DNA of 64,000 bases from Hydrangea macrophylla (taxonomy: Eukaryota; Streptophyta; Magnoliopsida; Cornales; Hydrangeaceae). Position numbers and translations under genes: made by a program. Positions 1 to 11,610 of the stretch are shown piece after piece (position 1 is the stretch's first letter; every line of letters begins with the position of its first letter). Under the pieces are notes generated by a model. The model ran no database searches and had not been told where the DNA came from. It saw nothing but the letters and a program-made list of their open reading frames with translations. The stretch is taken from NCBI GenBank assembly GCA_033977485.1, contig CM066990.1:10915001-10979000 (forward strand), read 5' to 3'.

Positions 1-639
1 AAAAATAGGGAAAAATAAATTTCCTTTATGGGTTTGTAGACACGTGACTGGTTGTGAATGTCACCTGATTGTCCAAACATGCTTAAAACAATAATATAAT
101 ACAGAAAAGTGAATAAGTTCAGCAGAAGCAAAAATCTAAAACATCCAAGTCTTACATGATTAATATATTACAGACCCAAGGATATCCAACAGATACATAT
201 TACATGTTCAACTAAGCTATTACATCATTAATCATATTAGCAACAGAGCTATATCAAAAGAAAAGCTCCAAGATCTTCAGTTGGCGAAACCATAGCCTTC
301 CTCGTAGTAATCTTCACCAGCATAGTCTTCAGTAGCAAAATCTGCATCTTGACAATAGCTGGCTCCGTTAGGACCTGCAAAGGCTGGACGTGGATGGTCC
401 AGCGGCATGAAACGCCATTAGCGGTTAAGCTAAGTGAGGGTACCCTTAAGGTTACCACCACTAAGGTAAGTTATTCATCATCTCTTATTCTCATAACCAT
501 GTCTCGTTCAAACCCAACCATACCCTTCGAAGCTTAGCCCAGAACTAAACTGACCAACGACATTGACTGAAAGAAGACTCAAATCCAAACGCATTTACAG
601 GTCAAGAAAGAACAACACTTGACAATGAATCGCTTGATT

Positions 640-900
640 GAACACGTCATTGACGATCCTCAAGTCACCCGTAAGACCGAACACGTCATGACGATCCTCA
701 GATCAAGAATACGGGATATTAACAATCACTTGATAGAACACGTCATGACGATCCTCAGGTCACCCGCACTTAACCGAACACGCCATGCTGATCGTCATAC
801 CAAGGGTGCGGAATATAGTCAATCACTTGATCAAACACGTCATGACGATCCTCAGGTCATCCGCACTTGACCGAACACGTCATGCCATCCTCAGACCAAG
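640..900. repeat. Higher-order tandem repeat in LTR A
   Basis: Six copies of a GAACACGTCATGACGATCCT core start at about 640, 679, 736, 776, 833 and 873. Spacings alternate 39-40 and 57 bp, so the real unit is a dimer of about 97 bp repeated three times. The array lies inside the LTR. Confidence 0.85.
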
Positions 901-1629
901 GTATAAAACATTTCACAACTCCTCAATCGACTCCATGGAATTACCGAAGGACTAACTCTGCAAGAAATATCTGAACATGACATGAAAGTTTACGAATCAA
1001 CTTTGACCAGAAGTCACACGATGAGAAACGAAGCTCAACGTCCCTTATTTGCATAAAATCTATTATTAAAGGTTTTATCGTTATTTTATGTGTTCATACG
1101 TTTCGTAGTTTAGTTCAATAATAACATCCATTTAACTTTCGAAGTTACGTTTATACATTCGTCATTCTGTTTTATATCATAATATACTTACGATGAGAAC
1201 TTACCCAATCACTATCAACGCAATAATTGTGCTGTACAGCATACTTAAAGCTTGGGTATGAACTTTCAACGGTCATTAAACTATATTCATAACAATGGAA
1301 AACATAGCACGTAGCTCATGGATTTATAACATGGATTTAATAACAATAAACAAATAGATGAAACCCTTAACATACTCATCTACGTGATAGCACTATCATA
1401 GCACACAATTTTCATAACACAGGTACCGAAAAACTAACATCAACAATCAACACCATGCAAAAACAAAACATCATACAAAAAGCTACACAATATGCTAGGA
1501 TACATTTTCACTGTGTTAATTGAAACAACATGATTTATTTGGGCATGATAAATTGCTTTGTAGATCAAACTCAAAACAAGAACATTATAGGTATTTGGAT
1601 CATCTTCATGTATAGAAAAATTTAGCTTC

Positions 1630-2300
1630 AATTACATTTTTGATCTGCTTAAAATATCTATTTTACTTAGACATTTCTATATTTTTGGACTGCTCTATCC
1701 CAGATTTATAGTACTGCATTATACGTGACTTTCACCTATGAAGGATACATTTTTAGACCAAACTATAGAAGAGTTATTTGTAGATAAATGAGTTAGATTT
1801 CTCCACAAAAAAACCTAGCCTAAGTTAGATTTTTGAGCTACTCCAAACATTCATTTTACTAAACTATGTTCTGCTGAAAGTTTCTGTTTCCCATATTTAT
1901 AACACTGCATTGTATATGCATTTCACCTATGAAGGAGTGATATGAAGGACTAATTTCTAGACTAAGCTATAAAAGAGTTATTTGTATATAAATGAGTTAT
2001 CTTTCTCCACAAAAAAACCTAGCCTAATTCAGATTTTTAAGCTACTCCAAACATTCATTTTACTAAACTATGTTCTGTTAAAAGTTTCTATTTTCCAGAT
2101 TTATAACATTGCGTTGTACATGCATTTCACCTATGAAGGATTGATTTCTAGACTGAGCTATAGACGTGTTATTTGTAGATAAATGAATTATATTTCTCCT
2201 TAAAAAAACCTAGTCTAATTCAGATTTTTGAGCTACTCCAAATGTTCATTTTACTAAACTATATTCTGCTGAAAGTTTCAGTTTCTCAGATTTAAGGATT
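1630..2300. repeat. Tandem repeat of about 190-205 bp in LTR A
   Basis: Three to four diverged units share GAGCTACTCCAAACATTC, TTTCACCTATGAAGGA and AAAAACCTAGCC blocks. The GCTACTCC anchor occurs at about 1836, 2041 and 2232 (periods 205 and 191). Confidence 0.8.
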
Positions 2301-2580
2301 TGTCTTGCATGGCATGGAATCCTCGAAATAGCAACATCAAGCTCTTACTAAACATCACTACATACTATATATGTTCTAAAGTAAGTTAGTAAACTCACCA
2401 ATACTTGAAATTTGGTTTGAATGAAGGATTTGAGCTTAAGCTTCTATGGTGGAAGATTCTTCTTCTTCTTCTTCTTCTTATTTTTCTTCTCTCTCTATGA
2501 AATTTATCTCCTAACTCTCTCTAACTCTATATGTGCTGATTATGGAGACCAAGAGAGTAAAATGCTTGCATGTGGGTGTG

Positions 2581-2589
2581 TTTATATAG
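2581..2589 (-). promoter_or_regulatory. Putative TATA box of LTR A
   Basis: The minus strand reads CTATATAAA, followed by C-rich sequence. It lies about 415 bp from the LTR start, where a U3 promoter is expected. Motif only. Confidence 0.5.
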
Positions 2590-3004
2590 AAATGGTGGAG
2601 CGACATGTGTCTCCATGCATGCATGCTTGCATGTTAGGACAGATGTCCAACATGTGGACAAGTGCCACAAGAGGTGACATGGACTGCCATATGGCCAGTC
2701 ATGTGGGGCCCACCTTGGATTGTGTGCTACATTCTTGATTTGCGTGCATAAGTTTTTTAATATACTTATCGGTCTCGATTTATGTGCAAACTATTATTAT
2801 TTCTAATGTTCGGGTTCGGGTACGTGACTAAGCTGAGTCGTATTACGGTCGAGCCGGTATGGTTATTATAGTCTAATTAATAATACTAAAACACGTCAAA
2901 ACCGTCACGCAATTAAAATAATATAATAATAATATAGTCGGTCCAATACAGAAATTTGAAAAAAACTTATATTATTTAATGAAAAGAAAACTATAGGTAT
3001 TACA

Positions 3005-3020
3005 TCTTCCACCACCTATT
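3005..3020 (-). other. Polypurine tract of chromovirus A
   Basis: The minus strand reads AATAGGTGGTGGAAGA immediately before the TGTAATACC start of the LTR. It follows the GAGGACAAAATCC segment typical of the end of chromovirus polyproteins. It primes plus-strand synthesis. Confidence 0.8.
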
Positions 3021-3054
3021 AAAGGATTTTGTCCTCGAAATCGGAACTTATCTA

Positions 3055-6000
3055 GGCGCAAAACAGAAAAGGATATTTCTCTCGCATCTCTGACTCCATT
3101 TCCCACAAAGCTTCTCTTTCATCATGATGATTCCACTGAACCTTTACCAATGGAATCTCCTTGTTTCTCAGCTTCTTGGTCTCTCGACCCAAAATCTTGA
3201 TGGGTCTCTCTGTGTAGGATACATTGTTATTCACCTCGATGTCCTTGAAGTCGATTACATGTGGCGTCATGCCCTAATGATACTCCTTCAACATACTGAT
3301 GTGAAAAACATTGTGAATACCAGACAACCTTGGTGCCAACGCGAGTCAATAAGAAACTCTTCCTACGCGTTATAAGATTTCGAATGGTCCGATATAGTGT
3401 AGCGACAACTTTCCTTTTTTCTTTCCAAACCGTACTATTCCTCGGACTGGTGATACCTTGAGTAAAATATGTTCTCCTACCTTAAACTCTTTATCCTTGC
3501 GATGTTTGTCTGCATAGCTCTTATATCAATCTTGTGCTGCCTTCATCTTCTCTCTAACAATAATTATCTTCTTATTAGTCTCTCAAACCATCTCCGGTCC
3601 TAGAAGTTTGCCATCTCCAACTTCAGCCCAACATACTGGCTAACGACACGGCCTTCCATATAATGCCTCGAATGGTGCAATGCCTATGCTTGAGTGATAA
3701 CTATTATTGTAGGCAAACTCAATTAATGGAAGATGTGTCTCCCATGAACTCTCAAAGTCAACCACGCAAGCTCTGAGCATATCTTCGATTACTTGATTGG
3801 TCCTCTCGGTTTGCCCATCGGTTTGAGGATGAAATGCTGAACTCAATCTCAGTGAAGTTCCCAAGGCTGCTTGGAAACTTTCCCAGAATTCTACAATAAA
3901 TTAAGAATCACGATCAGACACTATGCTAATGGGTACTCCATGCAATTGTACGACATATTGTATGTATAACTGACTCAACTTCTCCACAGAGAATGTCATA
4001 CTGTATGCTATGAAGTGAGGTGACTTGGTGAGTCGGTCCACAATCACCCAAATAGAGTCATGGTTCTGCTGAGATCGGGTTAGACCTACCATAAAATCCA
4101 TGGTAATGTGTTCCTACTTCCACTGCGGAATTGGTAATGGCTGTAACAATCCTGACGGTTTCTGATGTTCTGCTTTGACTTGTTGACAAATAAGACACTT
4201 AGAAACATACTCTGCCACTTCTCGTTTCATGCCTTCCCACCAGAAATTCTGCTTTAAGTCTCTATACATCTTTGTGCCTCCTGCATGAACGGTTAAACGG
4301 GACTTGGGTGCTTTGTCCAAAATGTCCTTCCTTAGGTTCTCCATATCGAAAACACACAGTCGATTCTTACACCGAAATCCTCCATTTGAGCCTACGCTCC
4401 ATTCCTCGGGTTCCTTCGCCAAAAGTTTAGCAAACCACTTCTTCCACTCTTTGTCTTTCTGCTGGGCTTCCAAAATACGGTTGAGAAGCGTCGGTTGTGC
4501 TACCAAGCATCCAAAACGGTGTCCCCTTTCTATCTCTGCGGGTTGGAGATCAAATTCTGCTATGGTTTCCAATACTTTCCATTCTCAAATCATGAGAATA
4601 GCAATAACGTTTGATTTACCAGGATGGTACTGTAGAGTAAAATCATAAACCTTGAGTAATTCCATCCATTGTCTCTGCCTCATATTTAGCTCCTTCTGAG
4701 AGAACAAGTACTTCAAGCTCTTGTGGTCTAAAAATAAATCAAACTGCTCCCCATAGAGGTAATGTGTCCATGTTTTCAGTGCAAACACAATTGCGGCTAA
4801 CTCTAGATCATGCGTTGGATAATTCATCTCTTGTGATTTCAACTGTCTCAATCCATACGCTATCACCTTCCCATCTTGCATAAGCACACACCCTAATCCT
4901 TGGAGTGAAGCATCACTATAGATGGTATACCTTTCACCGCTTTTGGATATTGCTAACACGAGTGCTGAAGTTAATCTCTCCTTCAGTTCTTGAAATGTAC
5001 GTTTATATCAATCCTTCTATTCAAACTTTGACTCCTTCCTTCTTCGTAAGACTAGTTAAAGGGCCTACGATTCGAGAGAATCCTTTTACAAATCTCCTAT
5101 AGTAGCCAGCCAAACCAAGAAAACTTCTAATCTCTAAACCATTGCTCGGTCTTTTCCAATCTAGCACTGCGTCTATCTTTGAAGAATCCACTGATATCCC
5201 ATTTTAAGAGATAATATGTCCCAAGAACTTGACTTCCTTGAGCCAAAACTCACACTTACTGAACTTTGCATATAGTTGATTATCCCTGAGCGTCTGTAAA
5301 GCAATCTACAAATGTCTTTCATATTCCTCCTCAGTCTTGGAATAAATCAGTATATAATGTATAAAGACGATAATAAACTGATCCAGGTAGGGCCTAAATA
5401 CCCTATTCATTAAGTCCATGAACACTGCTGGGGCGTTAGTTAGCCCAAATGGCATCACAAGAAACTCGTAATGTCTATATCTGGTTCAGAATGCTGTTTT
5501 TGATATATCTTTTGGTCGAATTAACAGTTGGTGGTATCCTGATATCAAATTGATCTTTGAAAATGTCGTAGCTCCTTGTAATTGATCAAACAAGTCATCA
5601 ATACATGGTAGCGGGTACTTATTCTTGATGGTTACATTATTCAACTCTCTGTAGTCTATGCAGAGTCGAAACGCTCCATCTTTCTTCTTTACGAACAATA
5701 CTGGTGCTCCCCACGATGATGTTCTTGGCCGCACAAATCCCAAATCTTCCAACTCCTGTACTTGCTTCTTCAATTCTTGCATTTCTATCAATGCCATTTT
5801 GTACGGAGTCTTGGAGGCAGGCATGGTTTCAGGTGTCAGTTCTATGCAGAAGTCAATCTCTCACCTTGGCGGCAACCCTGAGAGATCCTTAAATACGTCC
5901 TCAAATTCTTGCACTATTAGTATTTCTGCGATCGTGATCTCTGAGCTTGTGCCCTCGATGGCAGCCAAGCGATTAGTGAGAAAACTGTCACTCAATGGGT

Positions 6001-6540
6001 TACACTGAAAAAAAAAGGGTTGTCTTCCAAGTGTCATAAAGGTAATTGACTTGCTAGTACAGTTCAAAATAACATGGTACTTGGTAAGCCAGTCAATTCT
6101 TAAGATGATGTCAAACTACTTCATCGACAAAATCACCAAATCTGCGAATAGGTCTCTATCTTCTATGTTGATGGGACAAATTCTGCATACTCTATTCAAC
6201 TTAATAGACGTACCCATCGGAGACACGACATTCAATGCTATGGTAAGGTTTTGAGGTACTAAACCCAAATCTTATACGACTCTACTAGAAATAAACGAAT
6301 TTGATGCTCCAGTATCAAATAACATTTTAACCTTATTGCTGAAAAGAGTGAGCGTACCTTCTAAATTCTAATGTGGTTCAGTGTTAAAGCCTGTTGCTTC
6401 TAAAATACGGCATTCAGATGAGCCTTGGCAGCTTGTCCTTGAGCGTGTTAATCCTCTATGGCAATGGCATCTCTGTTAGTCCTTAATGGCAACCTCACAT
6501 TCACTCTAGTCCTCAACGATTCGTTCAGTCTCGTTCAAAC
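3055..6540 (-). pseudogene. Chromovirus A pol pseudogene (PR-RT-RNaseH-IN-chromodomain)
   Basis: The decayed Ty3/gypsy polyprotein is read right to left. A protease motif LFDTGAS lies near 6300-6335, reverse transcriptase at about 5040-5870, RNase H at 4585-4990 (YSDAS, then a [12 protein letters not shown] linker), integrase at about 3640-4572 (zinc region CLICQQVKAEH; catalytic D of MDFMVGL, D of SDRDS, E of QTERTNQ) and a C-terminal chromodomain at 3055-3270 ending in ALWEMESEMREKYP. The chromodomain and linear order place it among chromoviruses, closest by motif to Tekay/Del. More than ten stops or frame breaks are present. The RT active site, normally F/YxDD, reads FIHY near 5355-5375, so the enzyme would be dead. 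Gag is missing: the coding similarity stops near 6540, where Tat-type minisatellite begins. The region is non-functional, but its domains are recognisable. Confidence 0.9.
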
Positions 6541-8260
6541 ACCCGATTTTGAAAATTTACAATTCCTTGAGTCTAATTGACTCCTAGTTTTAGAAATTTG
6601 AAATTATGTAAGTTTGTTCAACTTCAAATTTTTTTATAATTGAATTCTTTGAGTCTAATCGACTCCAAACTTTCGAAAGTTTGGGCTAAATTGGATCTGA
6701 CTATCTCCAGATTTTAATGTTGAATTAAGTTGAGTTTGATTGGCTCCCGATTTTGGAAATTAAAAATCATTGAGTCCGTCTAACTCCTGATTCATGAAAG
6801 TAAATTCCTTTGAGCCTAACTTAACCCCTGAGCTTAGAAATTGAATGGATTTGAATATAATAGACCCCCGATTTTGCAAAATAGGAATTGATTTGACTCT
6901 GAATTGATTTACGTCTGACTGACTCCCGATTATAGAAATTTGAAAATATTCAAGTCTGTTAGACTCCCGATTTTAGAAATTGAATTGACATAAGTCTGAT
7001 TGACTCTTGATTTGGAAATTAAAATATTCGAGTCCGATGGACTCCTGATTTTAGAAATTGAATTGATTTGAATAAGATTTGAGTCTGATAGACTCTAAAT
7101 TTTTGAAAATAAATTGAATGAAATTTGTTTAACTAAAAAGGGAATTTGTTTGAGTCTAATGGACTCTCAGTTTTAGAAAATTGAATTAAATGTGAAGGAC
7201 TCCGAACTTTTGGAATTGAACTGATTCGAGTATGACTGACTCCAGATTTTGAATTAAGTTGAGTTGAGTCTGGTTGACTCCTAATTTTGGAATTAGAAAT
7301 TATTTTGAGTTCGGCTAACTCCATATTTTGAATTTTAAAATAATTTGAGTCGTCGAACTCCCTTTTTGAAAATAAATTGAATTGAGTTTGTTTAACTTCC
7401 AATTTTGGAGACTTGAATTAATTTGAGTCTGACTGGCTCTCGATTGTGAAAAATTGAATTAAGTTTGATCGCCTCCTGATTTTAGAATATGAATTGACTT
7501 GAGTCTGATTGACTCCAGATTTTGAAAAGTTGAATAGAGTTTGATTGACTCTTGATTTTGAAGATTTGATTTGATAAGAATCTGATTGACTCCTAATTTT
7601 AGAATTTGAAATGATTTGAGTCCGATCGACTCCCGAGTTTTGAAAAATTGGATTGAGTTGAGTCTGATTTGACTCCTGACTTTGAAATGTTGAAACGAAT
7701 GGAGTCTGATTGACTCCTGATCTTGAAAATTTTGAATTGACTTGAGTATGATTAACTCCTGATTTTGAAAATTTGAATTGACTTGAGTCTGATTAACTCC
7801 TAATTTTGAAATTTTGAATCAAGTTGAATAGAGTTTGATTGACTCTTGATTTTGAAATTTTGATTTGATAAGAATCCGATTGACTCCTAATTTTAGAATT
7901 TGAAATGATTTGAGTCTGATCGACTCCCGAGTTTTGAAAAATTGGATTGACTTGAGTCTAATTTGACTCCTGACTTTGAAAAGTTGAAACGAATGGAGTC
8001 TGATTGACTCCTGATTCTAAAATTTTGAATTGACGTGAGTCTGATTAACTCCTGATTTTCAAAATTTAAATTGTCTTGAATCTAATTGACTTCTGATTTT
8101 GAAATTTTGAATCAAGTTGAATGGAGCCTGATTGATTTTTTTGAAAATCTGAGTTGAATGGAGTCTGATTGATTTTTAATTTTAGAAAATTAATTTGAAT
8201 TGAGTCAAATTGACTGTAAATTTTGAGAATTGAAATTGAAAACAGAAAAGTGAATCTTTG
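6541..8260 (+). repeat. Minisatellite in the 3' UTR of a Tat/Ogre-type element
   Basis: Roughly thirty degenerate units of about 40-60 bp follow the pattern GAGTCTGATTGACTCC, then GATTTTGAAAATTTGAATT. The TTGAGTCTGA and TGACTCCTGA halves are imperfectly complementary, so each unit can form a small hairpin. The block lies upstream of a polypurine tract and LTR (8925-9902), where Tat/Ogre elements are known to carry hypervariable tandem repeats. No coding sequence is seen. Confidence 0.8.
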
Positions 8261-8924
8261 AGATAAAAATACCCCTGGCGAACGATCGCATTACCCTGAC
8301 GAAAGATTGCACATTGAGAGAGCAAACCCATGTTGGCACCGGGGCCTAAGTCACGAAGCGCCGTCCAATCGATTACGCTGAGAGAGCAAACCCACATTGG
8401 CACCATGGCCTAAGTTGTGAAGCGCCGCCCAGTCAATTACGTTCAGTGTTTATCTGATTAGCTGAAATGGCTACGAATCCTGAGGAGGACCAACCCATTA
8501 GTCAGAGAAACTTCGAGTTCTGAAGATAGCTCGCCTAGCAAGTTGAGGTCACCGCTAGCATTAAGTAGCATAGGACATGGATTACATCAAAATAGCAAGA
8601 TCTCGAATCATAGCATTTATGGAGCATGAAATTACATTGGCAGTCGTCATTTCATGAGCACATGCATCACGATAGAATAGGTGCATTCATCCGTATGACT
8701 ATTTGTGCTTATGTGTTTGTCCCTTGCCCAAACTGCGTCCTGGTCTGATTCCTGTTGGGATACGTAGGCAGCTCACCATTGAGCACGACCAGCATGGACC
8801 ACATGCGCGACTGTTTTTGCAACGCAATTTGTTTTTTACCTGAATTCAAAGGTTGGATCAAAAGCTTGTCTTCACACAGGCTTCGACATTCACTTGTGAT
8901 ACGAGTTACTCAACAAGCTCTGTC
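8261..8924 (+). other. Tat-type 3' UTR tail with conserved block
   Basis: It begins with a duplicated unit of about 70 bp (GAGAGAGCAAACCCA, TTGGCACC and GAAGCGCC blocks at 8315-8430). Near 8729-8776 lies a conserved segment containing CTGGTCTGATTCCTG and GGGATACGTAGGCAGC. Equivalent blocks occur in inverted orientation near 19750-19800 and 55290-55440, always between the end of pol and the polypurine tract. No coding sequence is seen. Confidence 0.65.
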
Positions 8925-8938
8925 GAAGAGGGGCAAAC
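8925..8938 (+). other. Polypurine tract, Tat-type
   Basis: GAAGAGGGGCAAAC lies directly before the LTR start TATAAACACCC. The same tract occurs inverted at 19598-19611. Confidence 0.75.
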
Positions 8939-9137
8939 TATAAACACCCTATTTTTGACCAACCGTTGAATTTAGGGGAGTATTACCTCCAAGTTTGATG
9001 ATGACAATGTCCGACTAATCTGGGGTTTCCAAAGGTGATTCAAGCTCTTCGAAAGGCTCTTTCAATTTCAAACGGAACAAAAATGAAAGAAAGAAAAGGA
9101 GAATAGAAGAAAAGTGGCACATAGTGTTTTTGCGGCA

Positions 9138-9400
9138 GTCACGTGTCACTGCAGCGGCACTCTCTAACTGCCGTGATGGCATTCAGTGAATTCCACAACG
9201 GCAGTCATCGAATGTCGCAAAAACACACCAATTGCTGCGTAAATCAAAAATCCAGAAAAGACGACAGTCCGCGGAGTTATCTGCGGTATTCATTGAGTGC
9301 CACATTGGCGTTCAATGAATGCCACGCCGACTATCATTAAGTGCCGTTTTGAAATTTACTGAGTGCCGCAAACAACTCCACTAACTGTCGTGTTTTTTCA
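9138..9400 (+). promoter_or_regulatory. Palindromic GGCACTC/GAGTGCC array (U3)
   Basis: At least seven degenerate copies of a GGCAYTCARTGARTGCC hairpin motif occur at intervals of about 25-35 bp, ending about 100 bp upstream of the TATA box. Most are imperfect. Related arrays lie at 19180-19400, 20970-21120 and 53500-53640. Confidence 0.65.
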
Positions 9401-9497
9401 ACAGTCTGCTTTAGTATAGTACGTGTTGTACCTTCAAAAGTACATCTGAGATTAGGGTTTTGCCCTAAAATTACTAAAATATCCCTCTAAAATTTGT

Positions 9498-9508
9498 CTA
9501 TATAAAGG
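9498..9508 (+). promoter_or_regulatory. TATA box of Tat-type LTR
   Basis: CTATATAAAGG is a near-consensus plant TATA box downstream of the U3 array. Confidence 0.65.
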
Positions 9509-10502
9509 GGGTGAATATACCAAAGCTAGAAGAGAGAGGGAGGAACATTAAGAGATTCATGAACTAATTTTGAGAGAATAACTAAAAAACGTTGTTAAGA
9601 ATTAGGAGAATCTTAGAAAGAATTAAGAAGTGGAGAGCTTGGAGTTTCTTTGGAAGTCCTTCAAAAACACAAAGAATTTGAGGATAATTGGAGGTAACTT
9701 CTAATCCTAATTAGTTCTTAATTGAAGTTCAATCACAACTCATAAAGTTCCTTAGGACTTTTTTTACATAATTTTCAAACACTCTCTTCCCACTCTATTT
9801 CATCACACACCACTAGAATTGTGATTGAACTCCCATTTGTTCCTTTCATTGGATTTGGATCAAAGTTGCCTTGGATTTAAGATCAAATATGTTATGCTCT
9901 GGTGTAGCGAAATAGGGAAAAATTTTGAATTTTCCAATTTTGGACCCGTGGATACGTGACAGTTGAAAATACCGATTTATCCTTCTAACTTCGCACAGGT
10001 ATTTTAATTTAGGGAAGTGCTAATCATAAACATAGTCACAGCACAATATAAACCAAACTGAAACTTATCTTAACACTAAGTCATAAAAGAGATATTACAA
10101 CTGCCTGGCCTTCTAGCCTCAACTTGTCTAAGATAATATACATAAGGATTACAAGAATTCCAAACATAATTATTACAACTACTCACTAGCTATCTCTGGT
10201 CTTCTGCCTGGCTTCACTGTTCCTTTACTCCATAACATCTCATCCTCGAGCTTATCTACTATACCTGCAAAACATCTAGATGTTGGATTGTCCAGGGCGT
10301 AATACCATTAGCCTAGATACAAGATGAGTGAGTATTTGCAACATAACACCAATATACATAATAACCACTCACTCTCGCATTAATGTTCAGCATCTTAAGA
10401 TGCACACAGTCTCTTACCAAAAGACGTTCCTTCCACGGGCATAACAGAGGTAATAACAACTCATTAAACGGATCATTTACATATAAAACAACTTAACATA
10501 AC

Positions 10503-10680
10503 CAAGTCCCTTGTGGCCGAGTGGTAAGCTTCTTGGGTGTACCACCCAAGAGGTTTAGTGTTCAAGTCATGGGGAGCGTGGCCACTGGAGTATTCACCCG
10601 GCGCCTCCAGGCCTCGAGGGATTAGTCGAGGTGCACGCAAGCTGGCCCGGACACCCCCGATTACCAAAAAAAAAAAAAAA
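10503..10680 (+). mobile_element. tRNA-derived SINE with perfect 14-bp target duplication
   Basis: A pol III A box (TGGCCGAGTGG, 10514-10524) and B box (GTTCAAGTC, 10560-10568) sit about 35 bp apart. They are followed by a body with GATTAGTCGAGGTGCACGC and CCCGGACACCCCCG and a tail of 16 A. Flanks CAACTTAACATAAC at 10489-10502 and 10681-10694 are a perfect target-site duplication. The head resembles a tRNA with a long variable arm (Leu/Ser type), but there is no acceptor pairing, so it is not a tRNA gene. Confidence 0.85.
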
Positions 10681-10963
10681 CAACTTAACATAACTTGAAA
10701 TGTGATCTCGTGAAAAAACTCATACTCAACAACTCATCAACATCTCTTAGCGTTCTTTTTTTTTTTTTTTTTTTTGTTGATGAGTTGTTGAGTATTAGTT
10801 TTTTCACGAGATCAAATTTCAAGTTATGTTAAGTTGTTGTTTTTTTTTTGGTAATCGGGGGTGTCCGGGACAGCTTGCGCGCACCTCGACTAATCCCCCG
10901 AGGCCTGGTGGCGCCGGGTGAATACTCCAGTGGCCACGCTCCCCATGACTCGAACACTAAATC
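10558..10963. repeat. Foldback of about 185-bp arms with a 33-bp spacer
   Basis: The left arm (10558-10742) comprises SINE 3' sequence plus 62 bp of flank. The right arm (10776-10963) is its near-perfect reverse complement. The spacer holds ATCTCTTAGCGTTC followed by a T run. Because the arms include non-SINE flank, this is an inverted duplication and not two independent SINE insertions. Confidence 0.85.
10840..10962 (-). mobile_element. Truncated SINE, inverted copy
   Basis: This is the reverse complement of the 3' two-thirds of the SINE at 10503-10680 (poly-A tail, GGCCCGGACACC-type body, B-box region). The A-box end is lost. Together with the flanking arms it forms a large inverted repeat. 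Confidence 0.8.
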
Positions 10964-11240
10964 TATTAGTGTTCTTATTAACAGATTAACACTTATCTTA
11001 TCCTTTTATCATGCTCATGCATGCCAATGCGTGTTCAATGCATTAAACCTCCCATCGGGACGCCGAGGATGCTACTTCATAGATCTTCTCATCTCCTCAG
11101 AAATAAAATAAGAAATCTGAACAATAACACTCGTCTCAAACATTCTTCAGATTAAGATAAGAAATCCAAATAATAATATCTCATCTCGAACAATGACTCT
11201 GATTCAATTCTAGCATATCAACAACCTTCACTTTGTCATA

Positions 11241-11610
11241 GAGACCGTATCCATTTCGTCACGAAAACTGTATCCATTTCGTCACGAAGACCATACCCAT
11301 TTTGTCATGAAGACCGTATCCATTTCATCACAAAGAAATTGAAATGATACACAACTTTCACAATTGTCACTTCATCACAAAAGAATCAAAGTATTAAACC
11401 CAAGTCTGAAGACTTCTAGCTGAAGACTTCTAGCTTATCTAGCCAAGTCCAAAGACTTATAGTGTATCCCGCCAAGTCCGAAGACTTCAAGCTTATCCAG
11501 CCAAGTCCAAAGACTTCTAGCATATCCCGCCAAGTCCGAAGACTTCTAGATTATCCAGCCAAGTCCGAAGACTTCTAGCGTATCCTACCAAGTCTGAAGA
11601 CTTCCACATT
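11241..11610. repeat. Two short tandem arrays in LTR B (23 bp and 29 bp)
   Basis: At 11241-11333 there are four 23-bp units of the GACCGTATCCATTTCGTCAC type. At about 11400-11610 there are about seven 29-bp units of the CCAAGTCCGAAGACTTCTAG type, whose endings alternate TATCCA and TATCCC, giving a 58-bp dimer. They lie where LTR A has its unrelated 97-bp array. Confidence 0.8.

Larger units (their letters stand above)
1..3004 (-). mobile_element. 3' LTR of chromovirus A (Tekay/Del-like), left end clipped
   Basis: The LTR is read on the minus strand: it starts TGTAATACC at 3004, directly after a polypurine tract, and runs left. The first bases of the window match the terminal region of LTR B (9903 onward; both share AAATAGGGAAAAAT and a later TGGTCCAG-type block), so only about 9 bp of the tip are missing. 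It contains two tandem arrays (640-900 and 1630-2300), a TTC microsatellite near 2456-2495 and a TATA box on the minus strand at 2581-2589. No coding capacity is supported; the short open frames inside are chance. The 5' partner LTR is absent from the window. Confidence 0.8.
8939..9902 (+). mobile_element. Partial 3' LTR of a Tat/Ogre-type element
   Basis: It starts TATAAACACCC (the expected TG start has decayed to TA) after the polypurine tract and is interrupted by LTR B at 9903. It holds a palindromic GGCACTC/GAGTGCC array at about 9138-9400, then a strong TATA box CTATATAAAGG at 9498-9508, then an A/G-rich region. It is homologous in inverted orientation to 18782-19597. The remainder of this LTR is not seen. 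Confidence 0.7.

Noticed and set aside
10505..10580. Possible tRNA-Leu/Ser gene (A and B boxes)
   Set aside because: No acceptor-stem pairing or cloverleaf; a poly-A tail and target duplication show a SINE.
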